A stretch of 64,000 nt of DNA from positions 1 through 64,000 of the forward strand of contig SDZD01000010.1 of the NCBI GenBank assembly GCA_004172935.1. Reading direction: 5' to 3'. Below the pieces are notes generated by a model. That model searched no databases, was not told the DNA's origin, and was given only the letters and a program-made list of their open reading frames with translations. This DNA comes from a bacterium. Its GTDB lineage: Bacteria; Armatimonadota; Abditibacteriia; Abditibacteriales; Abditibacteriaceae. This document shows, in pieces, positions 62,071 to 64,000 of the stretch (position 1 is its first letter; every line of letters begins with the position of its first letter). Made by a program: the position numbers and the translations under genes.

Positions 62071-63108
62071 TCACACTCGCACACGCGGTTTGGGCAGCGG
62101 CACGAAGGCCAACGCAGTGGCAACAAATGCGATCACACAACCAAGAGTCACATCAACCAGGCGTTCGCCGAGCAGATGCTGGTTGAAGTTGCTTACAGAG
62201 GCAAAATCGTAAAGAACCAGAATAAGCCACGCGAAGAGGGCGGTTTGCAACAAGTAGTTGCGCGTTGCGGCATAGGGCAGCGCATAGCTCAACACGACGA
62301 TGATGGCGAACAACGCCCACACCGATTGGAACAGTGCAACAGTCACGGCTGCTGCCACGACACCTAACACAGTGCCTAAAACTCGCTGGATAATGCGCTC
62401 GACGGAAGTCCATGCGGCGGGCTGCATCACTAACAAAGTAGTGGTGGTAATCCACATCGGATGGGTCAGACCACGCGACTGACCGATGACCAATGCCAGC
62501 GTCGCAGCCAGAGCATACATAACGCAAAACCGTATGCGTTGGAAACGGGAGCGCTCTGCGACCTCATCAGCGGGGGGAATGACGGGGGCCGCTTCAGGGA
62601 AAAATCGGTCGCCGATGAAGCGAGTCGCGACGCCTACAGCGGCGGCGAAGATAACCATGCCTGCTAAAGCCCATGTCGCGCCGGGGAGTCCGGCAGTAGA
62701 AACCAACGCGATGGCACCCCAGCGCAGCGGCGAGGCGTAACCATGCGAGATGAGTTGCAGCCAGCCCGCACCGAAAACCAATGCCGTCAGCAACCCCCAG
62801 AATAATGGAGAGTGAGCCCCCAGAAAGAAACCGAGAATACCGAAGCCGAGCATGGCGACCACGATTTCGAGGAGGCGCAGCAAGCGGATGGCGAGGGGGT
62901 CGGTCGAATCGGAGAACGAGAAGAGGCTACCCGCGAGAGCGCCAATGAAGCCCAGTTCGGGCTGGCCCAATAGCAAACCACCCAATGTTGGAACGGCGGT
63001 ATCAAGGGCGAACTTGACACCATGCCAGACCTCTAGCTCGCTTTCGCGCCATACGAAGGTTTCGCGTAGACGATGGCGCATCCGACCACGACGCGAAAAA
63101 AGAATCAT
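62071..63108 (-). CDS. FUSC-family membrane protein (aromatic-acid exporter-like)
   Basis: 345 residues in two halves of about five helices each. VWHGVKFALDTAVPTLGGLL and RIRFCVMYALAATLALVIGQ are the repeated starts; HPMWITTTTLLVMQPAAWTS with ERIIQRVLGTVLGVVAAAVT is the conserved FUSC core (RxxxRxxGTxxG). Members such as AaeB and YccS export aromatic acids or act in the envelope. The cytosolic domain is short here. Probably cotranscribed with the Cys-rich membrane protein that follows. Confidence 0.85.
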   Translation of the reverse strand: MILFSRRGRMRHRLRETFVWRESELEVWHGVKFALDTAVPTLGGLLLGQPELGFIGALAGSLFSFSDSTDPLAIRLLRLLEIVVAMLGFGILGFFLGAHSPLFWGLLTALVFGAGWLQLISHGYASPLRWGAIALVSTAGLPGATWALAGMVIFAAAVGVATRFIGDRFFPEAAPVIPPADEVAERSRFQRIRFCVMYALAATLALVIGQSRGLTHPMWITTTTLLVMQPAAWTSVERIIQRVLGTVLGVVAAAVTVALFQSVWALFAIIVVLSYALPYAATRNYLLQTALFAWLILVLYDFASVSNFNQHLLGERLVDVTLGCVIAFVATALAFVPLPKPRVRV

Positions 63109-63186
63109 TTGCCCGGTTAATTCGCAAGGCGCGCGCCGCGTGGGTGGGGAAAACAGCTCGATTTCTCATTTCCCATAATAGCACTC

Positions 63187-63215
63187 TTGACACCGAGCAT
63201 AGGAATATTTATGCT
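63187..63215 (+). promoter_or_regulatory. Strong sigma-70-type promoter for a non-coding transcript
   Basis: Perfect TTGACA, 17-bp spacer, TATGCT. The predicted start, near 63222, is the first base of the closing stem of the RNA below. Confidence 0.7.
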
Positions 63216-63221
63216 GTTGCT

Positions 63222-63400
63222 GTTCGTTTGGCGAACATCCTCACTGCGATGCAGAACTTCTTCCGATTCGATTTCGACGCACAGCGCGATTGCGCTTGTG
63301 ATTGCCGTCGCTCGTATCGAGGCATCGGTCGTCGAGGATAAAACGAACCATTCAGTGTGTTTTTCCAAGGCCCGTTGCTCGTAGGAGCAACGGGCCTTTT
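63222..63400 (+). ncRNA. Candidate 6S-like regulatory RNA, about 180 nt
   Basis: No coding frame. Nested pairs fold it into one long interrupted hairpin: GTTCGTTT/AAACGAAC, ATCCTC/GAGGAT, CGATGC/GCATCG, then TCGAT/ATCGA, CGACG/CGTCG and an apical GCGC/GCGC. Between CGATGC and TCGAT the 5' side carries a 15-base unpaired stretch opposite a single base, a large asymmetric bubble. A separate terminator stem follows. Length, promoter and the closing stem-bubble-terminal stem plan resemble 6S RNA, but I cannot confirm the family by sequence. Confidence 0.55.
63369..63400 (+). terminator. Rho-independent terminator of the candidate RNA
   Basis: GGCCCGTTGCTC / GAGCAACGGGCC, loop GTAG, then TTTTCTTTTTT. 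Confidence 0.9.
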
Positions 63401-63407
63401 CTTTTTT

Positions 63408-63479
63408 GCTTCGGTGGTCGAGTGGGAAGACGCTGGATTGCAAATCCAGAAATCGCGGGTTCAAATCCCGCTCGAAGCT
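63408..63479 (+). tRNA. tRNA-Cys (anticodon GCA)
   Basis: Acceptor GCTTCGG/TCGAAGC, anticodon loop TTGCAAA on a CTGGA/TCCAG stem, T-arm CGCGGGTTCAAATCCCGC, discriminator U as expected for Cys. CCA not encoded. First of three tRNA genes. Confidence 0.95.
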
Positions 63480-63505
63480 TTGTTGGTTTTCCAATTTTCA
63501 AATCA

Positions 63506-63577
63506 GGGAGCGTGGTCTAATGGTCATGACGGCGGTCTGTCGAACCGCAAACGGGAGTTCAATTCTCCTCGTTCCCG
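63506..63577 (+). tRNA. tRNA-Asp (anticodon GTC)
   Basis: Acceptor GGGAGCG/CGTTCCC, anticodon loop CTGTCGA on a GCGGT/ACCGC stem, T-loop TTCAATT, discriminator G. CCA not encoded. Starts 26 bases after tRNA-Cys. Confidence 0.93.
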
Positions 63578-63612
63578 CTTGAAGCGAAGGTTTCCCTCCT
63601 CGCTTTATTTTT

Positions 63613-63686
63613 AGGAGTGTGGCGCAGTTGGAAAGCGCGCAGCCTTGCGAAGGCTGAGGTCGCCCGTTCGAGTCGGGCCATTCCTA
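63613..63686 (+). tRNA. tRNA-Arg (anticodon GCG)
   Basis: Acceptor AGGAGTG/CATTCCT, D-arm GCGCAGTTGGAAAGCGC, anticodon loop TTGCGAA on a CAGCC/GGCTG stem, T-arm GCCCGTTCGAGTCGGGC, discriminator A. Anticodon GCG reads CGC. Most bacteria instead use ACG (inosine) for this box, so the anticodon is noteworthy. CCA not encoded. Confidence 0.88.
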
Positions 63687-63752
63687 TTCCTGACGGATGT
63701 TTAACATTGGGGCAACGCCCCCGAAACGCGACGCGCCTAAAGTGGCAAGGGC

Positions 63753-64000
63753 ATGTCCGATATTCAACCTATCACCAAGCAGTTGCTAGCCGCGAAGCGC
63801 GCCAAGAAAATGACGTTCGCTGATCTCGAACCGATTCTTGGACTCGACGAGGTTATCATCGCCGCCATTTTCTACAGGCAAGCCACCCCCTCCATGGAGC
63901 AGGCTTGTACTCTACTCGAAACCCTGGATTTGCCGCTCGATTTGGCCGACGAGTTATCGACCTACCCGTCCAAGGGTCTGGGGCCAGTGGTGCCGACCGA
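63753..64000 (+). CDS. cynS: Cyanate hydratase (cyanase), N-terminal part
   Basis: The window ends within the gene after 82 codons. MSDIQPITKQLLAAKRAKKM, TFADLEPILGLDEVIIAAIF and YRQATPSMEQACTLLETL form the helical N-terminal domain; the PSKGLGPVVPTD turn leads into the catalytic domain, which lies outside. Cyanase converts cyanate and bicarbonate to ammonia and CO2. The catalytic Arg, Glu and Ser cannot be checked here. It follows the tRNA cluster. Confidence 0.93.
   Translation, partial: MSDIQPITKQLLAAKRAKKMTFADLEPILGLDEVIIAAIFYRQATPSMEQACTLLETLDLPLDLADELSTYPSKGLGPVVPT

Noticed and set aside
63690..63740. GGGGC-AAC-GCCCC hairpin as a terminator of the tRNA cluster
   Set aside because: No T-run follows, and the stem is only five pairs; it lies just before the cyanase start.

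Overview
The window reads like chromosomal DNA of a mid-GC, didermic, environmental bacterium, most likely of the Armatimonadota/Abditibacteriota group. The main reason is a set of six type IV prepilin-like proteins that share the [13 protein letters not shown] start, the [16 protein letters not shown] helix and a DGHVK end (the DUF1559 type), plus a seventh protein that carries only the C-terminal half. Such expansions are typical of Armatimonadota, Abditibacteriota and Planctomycetes. Many secreted beta-propeller and small secreted proteins, Tat-exported enzymes and an aa3-type oxidase of the A2 subfamily also fit an aerobic environmental organism. The lineage is inferred; no rRNA is present.

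Layout. 1-9.8 kb: an IS5-type transposase edge, broken genes, an orphan cytochrome oxidase subunit I, an aldo/keto reductase, repeat-rich spacers, a prepilin, a CLC antiporter of the fluoride type, and a palindromic miniature element abutting a decapitated ester-cyclase gene. A 133-bp copy of the CLC gene end is fused onto the unrelated gene at 5632. 9.8-21 kb: a MATE exporter, exported Mn-superoxide dismutase, MsrB, small enzymes, three prepilins and a strong candidate structured RNA (16350-16620). 21-32 kb: a TPR protein with a heme motif, a TetR/azoreductase/DoxX module with a clear operator, oxidoreductases, unknown proteins, TauE/DUF1634 and a short secretin-like protein. 32.4-34.9 kb: tRNA-Gly and atpD-atpC, detached from the rest of the ATP synthase genes. 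35-39.4 kb: exported SMP-30-like and aldo/keto reductase proteins, then a prepilin pair behind a structured leader. 39.4-49.9 kb: DUF1003 and GGDEF proteins and a tandem family of secreted Cys/His proteins (three intact copies, one decayed), then a chimeric DUF1559 protein. 51.7-61.1 kb: a D-Ala-D-Ala dipeptidase next to dipeptide-transporter parts, facing a second oligopeptide ABC operon. 61-64 kb: a FUSC transporter, a candidate 6S-like RNA, tRNA-Cys/Asp/Arg and the start of cyanase.

How parts work together. The clearest functional units are atpDC (energy), tetR-azoR-doxX (quinone/electrophile response), tauE-DUF1634 (anion export), the ddp-like cluster (GT2, VanX, DppC, mannosyltransferase, DppA; cell-wall dipeptide recovery) and the SBP-OppB-OppC operon. 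Neither ABC locus includes ATPase genes. The prepilin genes are scattered, each with its own promoter or leader, which suggests separate control rather than one pilus operon.

The most unusual signals are RNA and genome-plasticity features: two promoter-structure-terminator units without reading frames, structured leaders before a prepilin and the MATE gene, several inverted-repeat elements (one pair lies between atpD and atpC), and the tandem Cys/His protein family whose copies share their upstream leader.
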